Below, in pieces: positions 5,759-5,861 of a stretch of DNA of 5,861 nt (position 1 is the stretch's first letter; the number at the start of each line of letters is the position of its first letter). The notes beneath the pieces are model-generated. The model was not told where the DNA came from. It did not search any database and was given only the letters and a program-made list of their open reading frames with translations. The stretch is from NCBI GenBank assembly GCA_031282925.1, contig JAITCT010000223.1, forward strand, positions 1-5,861. Direction: 5' to 3'. The stretch comes from Dysgonamonadaceae bacterium (lineage in GTDB: Bacteria; Bacteroidota; Bacteroidia; Bacteroidales; Azobacteroidaceae). A program made the translations under genes and the position numbers.

Positions 5759-5861
5759 ATGAATAAAGAAAGACTGAACCCGCTGAATGATTACCTGTTC
5801 ATGAAGTACATGGGCGAAAAAGGCGATGAAGAACAGTTGCTTGCCTTTTTGAACGCAGTGC
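5759..5861 (+). CDS. Rpn-family PD-(D/E)XK nuclease / putative transposase, 3' end cut off
   Basis: The frame opens at ATG 5759 and runs off the window after 34 codons. The N-terminus MNKERLNPLNDYLFMKYMG followed by EKGDEEQLLAFLNAV matches the conserved start of the Rpn / PDDEXK_2 family, where N-P-x-N-D-Y-x-F-K-K and L-x-x-F-L-N-A-(V/I) are typical. Members are predicted DNA endonucleases; the E. coli relatives promote recA-independent recombination, and many are annotated as transposases without terminal repeats. The catalytic residues lie beyond the window, so activity cannot be judged. No Shine-Dalgarno sequence is present. Its neighbour is a toxin-antitoxin-like pair transcribed the other way. 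Confidence 0.8.
   Translation, partial: MNKERLNPLNDYLFMKYMGEKGDEEQLLAFLNAV

Overview
The window looks like a Bacteroidetes chromosome, most likely Bacteroidales. I infer this from three things: the protein style of the phosphate-transport genes, start codons without clear Shine-Dalgarno sequences, and a match to the Bacteroidetes promoter pattern (TTTG, about 20 nt, TAnnTTTG) ahead of the small leftward operon. Genus cannot be told from the sequence.

Positions 1-4736 hold a complete high-affinity phosphate uptake operon on the + strand, except that the beginning of pstS is cut off by the window edge. The order is pstS (binding protein), pstC and pstA (permeases), pstB (ATPase) and phoU (regulator of the transporter and of phosphate signalling). 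PstS captures phosphate outside the inner membrane, PstC/PstA form the channel, PstB powers it, and PhoU couples transporter state to the phosphate-starvation response. No phoR or phoB is in the window, and the operon promoter lies upstream of it. PstC carries an extra domain of about 110 residues between its first and second membrane segments that resembles the middle of PstS.

Only pstA and pstB are tightly coupled, by an 8-nt overlap. Every other junction is filled with repeated, hairpin-forming DNA: a GC-rich GGGGCGCAC family between pstS and pstC, five 23-bp tandem hairpin units between pstC and pstA, an octamer-based inverted array between pstB and phoU, and the GC-rich family again after phoU. 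The same 26-bp GC-rich repeat supplies the TAG stop codon of both pstS and phoU.

Positions 4892-5534, on the - strand, hold a compact and visibly AT-richer two-gene unit: a small putative antitoxin gene followed by a PIN-domain (VapC-like) ribonuclease gene, overlapping by 8 nt if the preferred start is right, with a recognisable promoter. The spacer 5535-5758 contains that promoter, a perfect 10-bp inverted repeat, and a -10-like box for the last gene. From 5759 to the end is the start of an Rpn-family (PD-(D/E)XK nuclease / putative transposase) gene on the + strand. The right end therefore looks like accessory DNA next to a core transport operon.
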